A stretch of 40,427 nt of DNA, from NCBI GenBank assembly GCA_017958525.1, contig JAGDCN010000098.1, positions 1-40,427 on the forward strand, in the 5' to 3' direction. Below, piece by piece: positions 16,101-22,868 of this stretch (position 1 is the first letter of the stretch; each line of letters begins with the position of its first letter). Both the position numbers and the translations under genes were made by a program. Below the pieces are notes generated by a model. The model was not told where the DNA came from, ran no database searches, and saw only the letters and a list, made by a program, of their open reading frames with translations. The DNA comes from Bacteroidales bacterium. Its GTDB lineage: Bacteria > Bacteroidota > Bacteroidia > Bacteroidales > P3.

Positions 16101-19031
16101 GCCGATGTTCAGCTGTTGGGTACTCTTCGTGCACTGCATCTCGTCAAGGGTGTTGAGGATACTATGATTGTAGAGTGTCGCAATAGCGACCGCTCGAACG
16201 ATATCACAACTTCGGGATGGCTTACAATATGGATCGATGCCGATCGCGATGGTGAATTCAGATACGAACCTCTCGAAGTCGCCGACGACACTCTGATCTA
16301 CGACTATCCTCTCACCGAGATTATTTATCAGGATTCCATCATCAGTGGCAATCCCAAAAAGTTCCTATTCTCGCTGCCCTCTGACATCCGCACAGGCTAT
16401 ACCCGTATGCGCGTTGTCATCAACCAAGGTGCATCAAAGCCCAAAGATCCCACAGAATCTTTGCAGTTCGGCTGTGTGCACGATTACCTGCTATACATAG
16501 AAGACCGTCCGACCGACTATGACTTGAGTGTAGCACGTGTCGTTTCTCCTCGCGAACAGCACATAGGTGGTCACATTGCTGATGGCGCCGATGATTCGGT
16601 AACTGTTACTATCCAGATAGCCAACAAGGGTCGTCTGGCTATAAACGGAGCCACTGTAAGCTATCGTTTCAGCAACGTTCGTGCAGGTCACGAATCAGGC
16701 ACCGTTCAGTGGAACGGCACACTCGAGCCGGGTCATAGCGATATCATTGCCTTGCCGGCACGTGTTTTCGGCAATGGTGTCACTAACCTTACCGTGGTGG
16801 TCTCCGCTGCTGGCGATACCAACAGTAATAACGACACACTCTACTATCAGTACTTCCGTCCCACTATCAAAACACTCGTCTACACCAATAACTTTGAGGG
16901 TTTAAGCGACTGGTTCATCCCGCGTGGATATACACCATTCTCCGAAAACCTCTGGCAAATAGGACACAGCCAGAAGCCGCACATTATGGCTTGTGTCAGC
17001 GACTCCAACATTCTTACAACCAACCTCAATGGTTATGTTAACGTGGCCAGTACAGGTAATGTTAGTTATGCTTATAGTCCTATCTTCGATATCCGAGTTA
17101 TCCGTCCCGACACTCTTGATATTTGGGTGGCTCGCGATATGGCAGAGGGTCACAAAGCGCGTCTCGAATTCTGCGACTATAGGGGAGAATGGGAATCCAT
17201 TGGCACAGGTAACGATTCGCTGTGGTACAACAGTAGCAATGGATGGGATTCCATCAGCACGGGATACGGCTATGTCCATCATCGTTTCCCACTCAGCCAT
17301 ATCGGTTCCGAATTCCAGCAGATGCTTCAGTTGCGATTGGTTTATCAGGCTGAAACAGAGTCGGCATCGTGCGACGGTATAGCTATCGATGACTTTGTTG
17401 TGGGTCGTGCACGCCGTCCCATTGATGTGGGTGTCATTGCCATTACTTACCCGACACACCCCAAGTTTGGACAAACCATCAATCCTCGTGTTGTCATCAA
17501 GAACTATGGTCTTGACACTATTCGCGAACTCAACCTTGCATACTTGCCTTACGGCGTCAACCTCTCCCGCACGGGCACCTATCACAACGATGCAGGTCTG
17601 TTACCCGGAGGAACTGACATCTACGAGTTCCCGACACCTTTCATTGTCCATAATGATTTCCCCGATACATTCCAGATCTGTGCATTCACCACGGTCAATA
17701 TGGATATGTATCCCGACAACGACTCGATATGCCAGGATTTCTACCTATCGCCACTGGATAATGATATGGGATGTGTCGAATTTGTCGAACCGCTCCAGCG
17801 TGTTGTCGCCGGCGACTCGATTGTGGTCACCGTACGAATGCGTAACTATGGACAAGAACCTGTATCAAGCGTTCGTGCCACATACATCTACAATGGCAAT
17901 TTCACCGTCAATGAGGAAATCAACTTCCAGAACATTCTTGGACGCGACCTCCAATCGTTTGAATACTTTAGCTATTCCTTCAAGCAGAAGTTCCGCGCGT
18001 CGATGGGCTTTATGAACCTTGTCTCGTATGTCAATATGGACAATGACGACTATCCCTACAACGACACCCTTACAATGCGAGTGACAGGTCTTTCGGCTAT
18101 TACCGATCTTCGTGCAACCGAAATTGTTGTCGATTCGATTGACTATAACTTTGTTTATATCAGTCTTTTGATTGAGAATATGGGTGCACGTGGTGTCACG
18201 CATTTCCGTACAGGTTTCTGGTATTATAAGGATACCACCACCCTTACCGAATATGAGTGGCAAAGTGACACACCTCTGCCGGCCCTTGGCAGGATGAATT
18301 TTATGTATCCTGCATTGCCTCCAAATCACGAGTATTACAAAAGTGTAACAGCCTATGTCATTACTGAAGGCGACAATGACCCGTCAAATGACACCACAAG
18401 TGTTCTTGTAAGTCCTTTCATCGATTTCACGCCCGTACGTGTTCTTGTTGAAGAAAACCGTACAGACTCGTGTCGTGTCCGTGTCGAAATCAAGAACATC
18501 GGAAATGCTCCTAACCAGACGAGTGCTATGTTCAACAACACTCTGACAATTAATGGCAGAAGGATAATCGAGAATGGTGTCAGACGCACTGTTCAGCCTG
18601 GTGAAACCATTACCATCGAATTCAGGAAGAAGATTCTCAAGAGCCCGACACGAACATACGAGGGTATTTACAAACTCGACTTCGTGAACGACCAGGATAC
18701 AACCAACCAGACAACAACACGTATCGAAGTGCTTAACTACTTTGAAGGTGTACCGATGGTTTCCGAGGCCGATGGAATGGTTTTGCGCCAGAACTACCCC
18801 AACCCATTCGATAACACCACCAGTATCGAGTTCTATTTACCCACCTCTGGAGATGTACGCTTCTTTGTAATGGACGAACTGGGCCGACTTGTATATCAGA
18901 ACGAGAAGTACTACTCGTCGGGCAACCAGACTGTCAGCTTTGGCAATCCCGAAATTTCTACAGGCGTTTATTACTATGGTATCGAAAAAGACGGTCAGCG
19001 CCTGATGCGTAAGATGGTTCTGAAACGCTGA
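7110..19031 (+). CDS. Giant T9SS-exported multidomain surface protein (3973 residues)
   Basis: A Sec signal peptide (residues 1-22, ending AFSAQSQ) starts the protein, and a type A T9SS sorting domain ends it (about 3885-3973, with QNYPNPF and final MRKMVLKR), so it is predicted to be secreted to or anchored on the cell surface. Between them I place: a jelly-roll domain (23-218); a beta-sandwich (336-530) related to one at 1705-1900; about twelve CARDB-like repeats, most ending in an N-D-T motif (for example near 640, 1208, 1630, 2010, 2702, 2917, 3239, 3650 and 3758); two beta-helix modules (651-1092 and 2025-2461); Ig-like segments (1222-1300, 1641-1700, 2717-2810); a lamin-tail-like domain (1303-1510); a GEVED domain (2948-3131); and a MAM-like jelly roll (3255-3434). 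I see no catalytic motif, so adhesion, matrix or glycan binding is the likely role. Boundaries are by eye. The frame is open throughout. Confidence 0.93.
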   Translation: MKKVSLLSGVIFLILAFSAQSQIVTKYQQGFEATGETYSYSVVSGTATPVTNVATSGNRSLKLSHTSTETIVVLDTIDFTDNGSFQYFYLDFMHICDVNPLTCASQSNVATVEVRRPSETDWTLLDGTDYYDNSWGGGSTDFLGTDSYSLKSYSTWSGISLNNTWWKRERFKLVLQVTSVPLADRKLLIRFRLRPRTAAGTTNSGWYLDNVKVQASPNSMLLPVMTMLDYPDLEIYPTSRATHLKANFQTPLPQGMCNDSVYVVYQFGNDGITRHNTMTPVVGQPGNYETYIPFCGYDTIVRWRIVGKDNSVNHNETGFPADDAGWMQYRSVRGQAAYRQIADVGDPLYTPGTSSTIMFPNYGDSKTEIIFDSLEMSRHFGPGAITQIRYPVASNITNSSRNRVVIKMRNVDNSYAYTSEYYYSTDFQKTVYDSSLVITQNASTFGTIDLQDTFFYAGKGLMLTFYTDNTSSNPSAVNVRTFNSSTSNTGSLFKSYDVSSGIDVFTSSYFKSGLHSATRPNFMLRVNTNPPLMYDCGISGYIHPNDSTPGVANINNDVVVTLKNYGAQPINAVRIYYSVDNGMHQYYDWTGNLAGGAETNVTISTTQQYAAGYHEMLAWVDDSVTTSGVRYRDHEPFNDTLWTRFITCDGPMHGVRVVGGSTPDYASLEKLLFALSQCGVDGPLTVKLAPGYYTPHTFPVIPGISANNYVQFEPLNGSVTFVSAMSDTSLVNSLVNLQRTHHVRFKRINFLSNAASNPVTYLVRMGTNSVGCQFDSCSFSEVQGGSMSESYMAASALLYSGGADSLVISNNTFNRGTMGLSLVGPAQDNMAHGSVVRGNFFNHQGTNSMVIRNQIDAVVDSNVCNEVYANSSYAILLQDCSGATRVTRNTVYVTSGASCIGATQLYGTASGYAVVANNMLVSNDDGTSNMLTTPLNIITANYTKVLYNSVKMTAPTRSGIAAATFGGGVLENSMFYNNIVTCFDTVNFAFNYIPTEDATNYIGYNIYYSRGPLLNKFDGINCLTFANWQNLVPTDGSSQNVNPAFLSSTLTDLRSYSQNVKGHAIPFAEVSDDIFGTQRDSVAACVGAFEFSALPYDFEIVEFLEPVESYCDAPTSVPLRVVIKNSGVNSFNPATSTSSVQISCVRGTNPGVLLPGASGSMVINRTIPALDTIILTTNISIPFPTQGMLDTTYHFYAWLTSTIDPNPANDTSTILVTSNYHAPAPNSINVNNDYGTPATVTATGGLQTWHSNVYTASTGVQSQVYWYISPDSDTPIWRGNTFTTDPLYTDTTFYIRQKRDFAMLKISEVQIKQNQPGVTYPMPLWMNASTAFAIELMNVGDYPVNPMNDTIFIVSNQSSFNNKIYKFPNVTVQPGQCLVLQYRSNVGTPDSSVTLSTATLAPQQTTNLGILYIHNGVIEDAVAINDIVSQTNWNNKNVPTSSWFGPGIMLPDSIPTAGVYRKGWPQYPQSLTNSTLLWERADDSHKMTLGTPNNNLVRYRDNGCLGETAPVNIHLINLPDVDMAIDGLELNEGCGLGQQPITVALHNRGAYPSGELIVHYSVTGHPQYTGQAITLQTGCDTLATGVAASSTLLHTFSAVPDFTVASASVDFDVTAWVEKVTVDNTNFNDTVRQSLTSLFMPAAPNVNQYDTVVYDGTLTLQSITPPTDSLAWYDRNMQPLDTANVYTTGHIYEDDTLYVSAFGARIENYDVGNLASSSPANNYPSPYNPRKKYVKEQYLYTASDLAASGLRPGAIQTLAFYLDTIQGPGTMTFTDYVISVGTTSQNIFSSVSNWLPVSTVYTANSLTISNADKGWVTHNLDSAFHWNGTDNIVVQITRSINPAITQGARTRYTSANNTNKVLYKNDDAASVAGFTGNGSRSANLPDIRIGYVGYGCEGPRVPVYITVTNIPPSDASLEWSVNGDGSGTGTDGYNSCDSTTISVALRNRGTQSINGYTIDYWIDDLHGVYNGTTEIDSNAVYTLPITKHLFTPGRHQMMIAVTMPGDTVQSNDTISRTIKVRFCGGNYPLGPNGLYHNFTSALDTLSNAGIDGAVVFDVQNGTYNEQLTFGPVDGVSATNTITFRGDTADRSAVSVRFAPVNNSNYVININGAQFLNFESMAFYSRATGNYNNVVTIENSNQIRFKNDLIRVKGGVNNINASGIIVGDDVRTLYIEKSIIDSGYYSVRSMVSNPGMSEGIYMTNDTLTNFMFMGVYMRKVDDVHATGNLITTGASSNGKALTGVFVAQHNGPVSIERNSIIISDNYTGAKTGIRVVDVNGSNATRSHIHNNICAINGNNNNSSAGISIDSSSWINAYFNSCQVYAGTGTQGRTSKAMYVGTTSSGIYILNNIFSNISAGYAFYAQLAANVTNSDYNDYYSSAEDRLAYWGTECDTFFILQQTNGMDNHSMNEKPYFVSNTDLHLSIGTFCERAQYNTEVPNDIDQMLRPQIPNPCMGAHEFIRKSHNIAVMEILKPGIKTYATQTSGFTDNIESDTLWVVAKFTNDGTSTESNLIWWAEVKDVTPQLRSTNRVFDELLPQESIIDSNYIVMPIGVIDTHIVVVHFPMSNDSVPENNELEKTFFLDPAYNWMAEQVKNYDSVGCRLYNTPVGVKLKNVGRKAFPGGWQVPVGFQAILQTTGITVSTLPISFVENLTLPYDIEPNESVTLNFNTTPNLYPTGNDKDIVVRIRAWASHQYDQKPFNDTSSYLNVNSYYTPRAPIGTDLHIPYATWDTIFATQTDYPPTGNPIHNKIRWHRDSTEAPYFTANTYARSCWWETPQYFHDSTYYLSTLITHGQNACTSYYSPVHVFLNPRVPVDMSVLSVVEPVGNRVYMHSDSVKVALINYGSQTITNIPVVYQLFNHSNSLLQEVREVCTANIAPDSVYVFRFDSLLQIPSWSTTNAYHLRVWTDMPNENVRLNDTLREFSYFNAVPDNFYPDAVVENKPGLDITRVAYSSLDNNVSPAGHNYINFANASLQKAAISTPQILDTELPDYSGNADVQLLGTLRALHLVKGVEDTMIVECRNSDRSNDITTSGWLTIWIDADRDGEFRYEPLEVADDTLIYDYPLTEIIYQDSIISGNPKKFLFSLPSDIRTGYTRMRVVINQGASKPKDPTESLQFGCVHDYLLYIEDRPTDYDLSVARVVSPREQHIGGHIADGADDSVTVTIQIANKGRLAINGATVSYRFSNVRAGHESGTVQWNGTLEPGHSDIIALPARVFGNGVTNLTVVVSAAGDTNSNNDTLYYQYFRPTIKTLVYTNNFEGLSDWFIPRGYTPFSENLWQIGHSQKPHIMACVSDSNILTTNLNGYVNVASTGNVSYAYSPIFDIRVIRPDTLDIWVARDMAEGHKARLEFCDYRGEWESIGTGNDSLWYNSSNGWDSISTGYGYVHHRFPLSHIGSEFQQMLQLRLVYQAETESASCDGIAIDDFVVGRARRPIDVGVIAITYPTHPKFGQTINPRVVIKNYGLDTIRELNLAYLPYGVNLSRTGTYHNDAGLLPGGTDIYEFPTPFIVHNDFPDTFQICAFTTVNMDMYPDNDSICQDFYLSPLDNDMGCVEFVEPLQRVVAGDSIVVTVRMRNYGQEPVSSVRATYIYNGNFTVNEEINFQNILGRDLQSFEYFSYSFKQKFRASMGFMNLVSYVNMDNDDYPYNDTLTMRVTGLSAITDLRATEIVVDSIDYNFVYISLLIENMGARGVTHFRTGFWYYKDTTTLTEYEWQSDTPLPALGRMNFMYPALPPNHEYYKSVTAYVITEGDNDPSNDTTSVLVSPFIDFTPVRVLVEENRTDSCRVRVEIKNIGNAPNQTSAMFNNTLTINGRRIIENGVRRTVQPGETITIEFRKKILKSPTRTYEGIYKLDFVNDQDTTNQTTTRIEVLNYFEGVPMVSEADGMVLRQNYPNPFDNTTSIEFYLPTSGDVRFFVMDELGRLVYQNEKYYSSGNQTVSFGNPEISTGVYYYGIEKDGQRLMRKMVLKR

Positions 19032-19036
19032 CGCTG

Positions 19037-20356
19037 ATGCAACATCGCTTTGAACAATTCATCCGCAACGAGCACCTGTTCCCCGAGGGCGAACAGGTGC
19101 TTCTTGCTGTCAGTGGCGGGCGCGACTCGGTGGCGCTTGCCAACCTGGTATATACGGCTCGCATTCCTTTTGCAATAGCCCACTGTAACTTCCATCTGAG
19201 GCCAGGCGATTGCGACCGCGACGAGACGTTTGTCCGTTCGCTGGCCGACACCTACGGCGTGCCTTGCTATGTGGCGCAGTTCGATACTAATGAATATGCT
19301 GCTGCCAACCACCAATCTATTGAAGAGGCAGCTCGCAACCTGCGCTACCGCTTTTTCGAGCAGACCCTCGACAGTCATAATCTTGCTGTCGTCGCCACTG
19401 CCCACCATCGCGACGATGCCATCGAGACATTCTTTATCAATCTGCTCCGCGGAACAGGCATTGCCGGCCTTCAGGGCATCCCTTTGCGCAACAACCGTAT
19501 CGTCCGGCCACTGCTGCCTTTCGGCCGCGACGAAATCAATGCCTACATATCGCAGCATAACCTCTCGTATGTTGAAGACACTACCAACAACCAGCCTCTC
19601 TACCTTCGTAACCGCATACGTCTTCAACTCATTCCTCTGCTGCAGTCGCTGTCGCCCTCGTTCTTTTCGACAATGCAGTCCAACATTAATCATCTTGGCG
19701 ATGCTTACCAGATTTATCAAAGCGCAATTCGGGAAGTGTCGCAAAGGTTGCTTGTCCCAGCATCAGATGGCTATACAATTGATATCAGTCAGTTGCGACA
19801 GCTTTCTCCGCTTTCAACCTTCCTCTTTGAACTAGTGCGTCCCTTTGGTTTCACACCGTTGATGGCCGAGGAAATCCTTTCATCTCTTGATGCCCAGAGC
19901 GGCAAACAGTTCTTCTCATCGACACACAAAATCGTAAAAGACCGCAAAAGGCTTATAATCACTCCTTTGACTATTCAACAAAGCGACAGTTACATCATCT
20001 CAAGACTGGACGAAATTCCCGAACTGCCTATCTCTCTCGGTTTTTCGGTGTTTTCCTACGACGGCACTCCTGTTCGCCTTGCCCCCCATCAGGCCTGGTT
20101 CGACCTCGACCAATTGCAGTTTCCTCTAACTTTGCGCCATTGGAATAGTGGCGACCGTTTCAAACCTTTTGGTATGAAAGGCAGTCGTCTGGTTAGTGAC
20201 CTTCTTAACGATTTGAAAATAAGCAGACCGCAAAAGGATAGAACGTGGATTCTCAACGATGCCGATGAAAATATCCTATGGGTTGTGGGCCTCAGGGCTT
20301 CATCTGTCGCCGTGGTTACAGGCAGCACACAGCGTATCCTGCAGATTTCGTGCTGA
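19037..20356 (+). CDS. tilS: tRNA(Ile)-lysidine synthetase TilS
   Basis: This 439-residue protein converts C34 of the tRNA-Ile CAU anticodon to lysidine, using ATP and lysine, so that the tRNA reads AUA and not AUG. The N-terminal PP-loop SGGRDS (residues 26-31) binds ATP, with TAHHRDDAIETFF and the G-I-A-G-L-Q-G-I segment typical of the family further on. The C-terminal TilS domain (about 365-439) carries the conserved NSGDRFKPFGMKGSRLVSDL. The length is normal. It starts only 5 bases after the stop codon of the giant gene, without a visible promoter in between, so its expression probably depends on the giant gene's transcript or on a promoter inside that gene. Confidence 0.97.
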   Translation: MQHRFEQFIRNEHLFPEGEQVLLAVSGGRDSVALANLVYTARIPFAIAHCNFHLRPGDCDRDETFVRSLADTYGVPCYVAQFDTNEYAAANHQSIEEAARNLRYRFFEQTLDSHNLAVVATAHHRDDAIETFFINLLRGTGIAGLQGIPLRNNRIVRPLLPFGRDEINAYISQHNLSYVEDTTNNQPLYLRNRIRLQLIPLLQSLSPSFFSTMQSNINHLGDAYQIYQSAIREVSQRLLVPASDGYTIDISQLRQLSPLSTFLFELVRPFGFTPLMAEEILSSLDAQSGKQFFSSTHKIVKDRKRLIITPLTIQQSDSYIISRLDEIPELPISLGFSVFSYDGTPVRLAPHQAWFDLDQLQFPLTLRHWNSGDRFKPFGMKGSRLVSDLLNDLKISRPQKDRTWILNDADENILWVVGLRASSVAVVTGSTQRILQISC

Positions 20357-20494
20357 ATGTTGTCTGTCTTTTCCGGCATAAACAGATCTCATATAAGCCA
20401 GGCAGATGATAAAAATGATTTGGGGTGGACTATTTATTCTCCAATACTATAATAATTAACCCCGATTGACGTTTTACAGGAAATGTCTTGAAGG

Positions 20495-21751
20495 ATGATT
20501 ATCAAACGTCATTTAATTCTCATTGCACTGCTGTTTGCAGTGACAACTGCGAAATGCCAGCAATGCATCGACACCATTTTCGGTCCGGATGTGAAGACTG
20601 TCACTTTGGCACCTCTCGAAGCACCGCTTGGCGACGTGTTTGACAACAACGGGCCCTCATTCACTGTTTCTTTTGATGTCCTGGCCCCGCAGCCTGAACT
20701 GCTGCGCTACCGTCTGCTGCATTGCAACGCTCTATGGCAGCCTGACAATCTTGATGCCGGACAATTCCTCACTGGCCCGGCTGAAGGCAATATTAACGAC
20801 TACCAGTCGTCATTTACAACCTTGATTGACTATACACACTATAGTTTTACATTCCCTGAACCATACACGCGTTTCAGCGCATCGGGCAATTACATCGTTC
20901 AAATATTCCCACAGTCCGACCCCGACAAAGTGCTCCTCCAACGACGTTTCTGTGTCTATGAAGAACTTGTTGATATAGAGATGAATATGACTAAGCCCAC
21001 TGGTCAATATGGAAACATCTGGAATCACCAACAGGTCGATGTTGAAGTTGCTCCGCGCAATGGCAGCCTGCCGCTTCATGAAAGTTATTATCTTGTTGAA
21101 ATACAACAGAACCGTCGTGACGACCTTCGTCGCAAGCTCCCTTTTAGTGGCTACAGCGCCAATTCGATGCAGTATCGTTGGAGTGCGCAAAACGTGTTTC
21201 CCGCAGGCAACCACTACCGCTATTTCGACCTCAGCAATCTCCGGGCCGCGATGTACCACGTTCAGCGCATCGAACAGTATGGCGGCGAGACATTTGCATT
21301 TCTTCAGCCCGACGAAGACCGTTCGCGCAAAGCCTACTCAAGCTACAACAGCCTCAACGGCGGGATGAAGGTCAATATCCGTGACCGTCAGAATCCTGAC
21401 ATCGAAGCCGACTATGTCTGGGTGAATTTTAGCCTGCCGATGTTGCAGCCTTTCCTCGATGGCAGCGTTCACATCATCGGCGAACTCACACAATGGCACT
21501 TCGACGACAATAGCCGGATGGAGTGGAACGCCAGCTACAAAGCCTACACCAAACGTATGCTCCTCAAGCAGGGCTACTATTCTTATCAGCTGCTCTTCCT
21601 GCCTGCAGGTGAAAGCGAAGCCCTCACAGCCACTCTCGAAGGCGACCATTTCGCAACTCCAAATGCCTATACCGTCCGTGTCTATTATTGCCAGCCTGGA
21701 GCCCTCTTCGACCGTCTGGTCGGTGTTTCAAGCCAAGTGTTCGGACAATAG
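20495..21751 (+). CDS. Type IX secretion system plug protein (DUF5103)
   Basis: This 418-residue protein has a signal peptide (residues 1-21, ending AKC-QQ). Its N-terminal domain matches the T9SS plug domain as I know it: YRLLHCNALWQPDNL, then INDYQSSFTTLIDYTHYSF, then FSASGNYIVQIF. The second domain (about 310-418) includes an E-set-like segment (GELTQWHFDDNSRMEWN). In Flavobacterium, PlugT9SS closes the periplasmic side of the SprA outer-membrane pore when no substrate is passing. It is predicted to be periplasmic. It lies 138 bases after tilS in the same direction as the giant T9SS substrate, and it is followed by an intrinsic terminator. I did not find a TAnnTTTG element in the gap before it. 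Confidence 0.88.
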   Translation: MIIKRHLILIALLFAVTTAKCQQCIDTIFGPDVKTVTLAPLEAPLGDVFDNNGPSFTVSFDVLAPQPELLRYRLLHCNALWQPDNLDAGQFLTGPAEGNINDYQSSFTTLIDYTHYSFTFPEPYTRFSASGNYIVQIFPQSDPDKVLLQRRFCVYEELVDIEMNMTKPTGQYGNIWNHQQVDVEVAPRNGSLPLHESYYLVEIQQNRRDDLRRKLPFSGYSANSMQYRWSAQNVFPAGNHYRYFDLSNLRAAMYHVQRIEQYGGETFAFLQPDEDRSRKAYSSYNSLNGGMKVNIRDRQNPDIEADYVWVNFSLPMLQPFLDGSVHIIGELTQWHFDDNSRMEWNASYKAYTKRMLLKQGYYSYQLLFLPAGESEALTATLEGDHFATPNAYTVRVYYCQPGALFDRLVGVSSQVFGQ

Positions 21752-21762
21752 ATATTCCAACA

Positions 21763-21785
21763 AAAACCCCGTAGGGTTTTCTTTT
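21763..21785 (+). terminator. Intrinsic terminator of the T9SS plug gene
   Basis: AAAACCC (21763-21769) pairs with GGGTTTT (21774-21780) around the loop CGTA, and the T-rich tract continues to 21785. It begins 12 bases after the plug gene's stop codon. The stem also reads on the minus strand, so it may act in both directions. Confidence 0.8.
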
Positions 21786-21802
21786 AATAGAATAGAACGA
21801 AA

Positions 21803-21840
21803 GATATGACCTTTTCCCCGCAGGGGATTTCTTTCATATC
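21803..21840. repeat. Two-tier hairpin at the end of the DUF6266 remnant
   Basis: The outer stem pairs GATATGA (21803-21809) with TCATATC (21834-21840). The inner stem pairs TCCCC (21815-21819) with GGGGA (21823-21827) around the loop GCA, with an unpaired internal loop between. Read on the minus strand, it starts at the stop codon of the DUF6266 remnant and could have been its terminator. Confidence 0.5.
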
Positions 21841-22179
21841 AAACTCCCCGGCGGTGTTTCGACGCATTCTGCTTTGAACATCCTATTGGAACCGGTCGGA
21901 ACGGCCACAGTAGCTACTTCATCCTGCGTGCTTTGCAGACCGTTGTCATCGGAATGTGGCATTATGCCATCGTTTTCGTCTTCGTTTCCGTTTCCGTTGA
22001 AATCCAGCACCCCCGCTACCGATATAAATGCTCTGCGACGCGCGGCCGTTGCGATCGACCACTAAACCCCACAGATGCACCTCCTTGCCAGCCAATCCCT
22101 CGTTGAGCTACACCACCATCCGCTTGTTGCGGCGCATAATTGCATTCGGTAACCGCAGGCGAGGACGCTCGCGTACCAT
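21834..22179 (-). pseudogene. Decayed DUF6266 gene fragment
   Basis: Read on the minus strand from ATG at 22179, the frame gives LRLP then MRRNKR and stops at TAG (22110-22108). In the same frame just after the stop comes GKEVHLWGLVVDRNGRAS followed by YIGSG. These match the intact DUF6266 protein of 39313-40110, which has LRLPS, FMRINKR, GKEIHLWGFVQDKAGRAS and YIGCG in the same order. Compared with that copy, the fragment has lost the N-terminus, about 7 residues between LRLP and MRRNKR, and more than 100 residues where the stop lies. A run of five G (22014-22010 on this strand) shifts the frame. With one G fewer, the frame continues as VLDFNGNGNEDENDG to the TGA at 21836-21834, paralleling ILGEMVTENETDG in the intact copy. 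It is a remnant and not a functional gene. Confidence 0.8.
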
Positions 22180-22270
22180 ATTTTAAAGAAAAATATATGA
22201 AGTATAGTAGAAGATGATAAGACAATAGTATTGTGACACAGGGAGTTGAGTAGCTTTTTTGTGGTAAAAA

Positions 22271-22314
22271 TTGACAAAAATAAAACCCCGAAAGTTGAAG
22301 AAACTTTCGGGGTT
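22271..22314 (-). terminator. Strong intrinsic terminator of the cysteine-rich lipoprotein gene
   Basis: A perfect 13-bp stem pairs 22284-22296 with 22302-22314 (core CCCCGAAAGTT / AACTTTCGGGG) around a 5-base loop. On the minus strand it is followed by TTTTATTTTTG. It begins about 21 bases after the stop codon at 22336. Confidence 0.93.
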
Positions 22315-22335
22315 CATTGCAATTCCTAAAATGGG

Positions 22336-22743
22336 CTATTTGTGCATATAACTTTGGTGTCCGCACCAGCACTGATAGTATCCCGGACGTTGGTTGAACG
22401 ACTGGCATTTGCAATTGGCGGACGTGCAGGCTCCACGGCCTTGCGAAGCTGCTTCTACACTGTTGTCAGTTTGATTTCCAGTGTTTTCGATGGCGCCTTT
22501 GACATTTGTCTGGCTTTTGCCAATCGCCTGTGTAACCGATTCAAGAATTCCATTATTTTCGTCATTCACAGTGGCATCTTCCGATGCGCAGTTGTCTTGT
22601 GCCACACACTCGCAAGGATCGCATTGACACGGATCGCAAGTGCAATTAGTTGCAACTTCTTTGGATTCTTTCTCTGTATTTGAATTACAAGAGACTAGTG
22701 TAACAGCAAAAAAGGCCATTACGATTAAAAAAAACTGTTTCAT
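22336..22743 (-). CDS. Cysteine-rich lipoprotein, possible metal-binding
   Basis: I do not recognise a family for this 135-residue protein. It has a lipoprotein signal peptide with lipobox LVSC (C19 lipidated). The mature part has a dense cysteine block, C34, C36, C39, C41, C44, C46 and C52, built on a repeated C-D-P-C unit. A middle stretch without cysteine (53-105) is rich in Asn, Thr, Glu and Gln and is probably disordered. A second block follows at C106, C111, C113, C125 and C127, ending in QCWCGHQ. Twelve cysteines besides the lipid-bearing one, plus H129 and H134, suggest soft-metal binding (Cu, Zn or similar) or a disulfide-rich fold. It stands alone, with its own strong terminator. 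No clear TAnnTTTG promoter is visible upstream. Confidence 0.8.
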   Translation of the reverse strand: MKQFFLIVMAFFAVTLVSCNSNTEKESKEVATNCTCDPCQCDPCECVAQDNCASEDATVNDENNGILESVTQAIGKSQTNVKGAIENTGNQTDNSVEAASQGRGACTSANCKCQSFNQRPGYYQCWCGHQSYMHK

Positions 22744-22868
22744 AATGTGTTAAATTAAAGTGGGTTCAATTAATTTATTTTTTAGCGTCCACCCGAAATA
22801 GAACCCTTTAATTCCAAGTGTACGCAACTGTGTTTCTGTTCAGTGTGGTACAAAGACTTGTACTTTAA

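Larger units (their letters stand above)
21752..22335. other. 584-bp intergenic region without an intact gene
   Basis: Between the convergent plug and cysteine-rich lipoprotein genes lie, in order, the plug terminator, a two-tier hairpin, the DUF6266 remnant and the lipoprotein's terminator. The stretch 22180-22270 is AT-rich and shows nothing else I can name. Confidence 0.7.

Noticed and set aside
22016..22414. 132-codon minus-strand frame
   Set aside because: It runs through the end of the cysteine-rich lipoprotein gene and its terminator and reads the DUF6266 remnant in the wrong frame.
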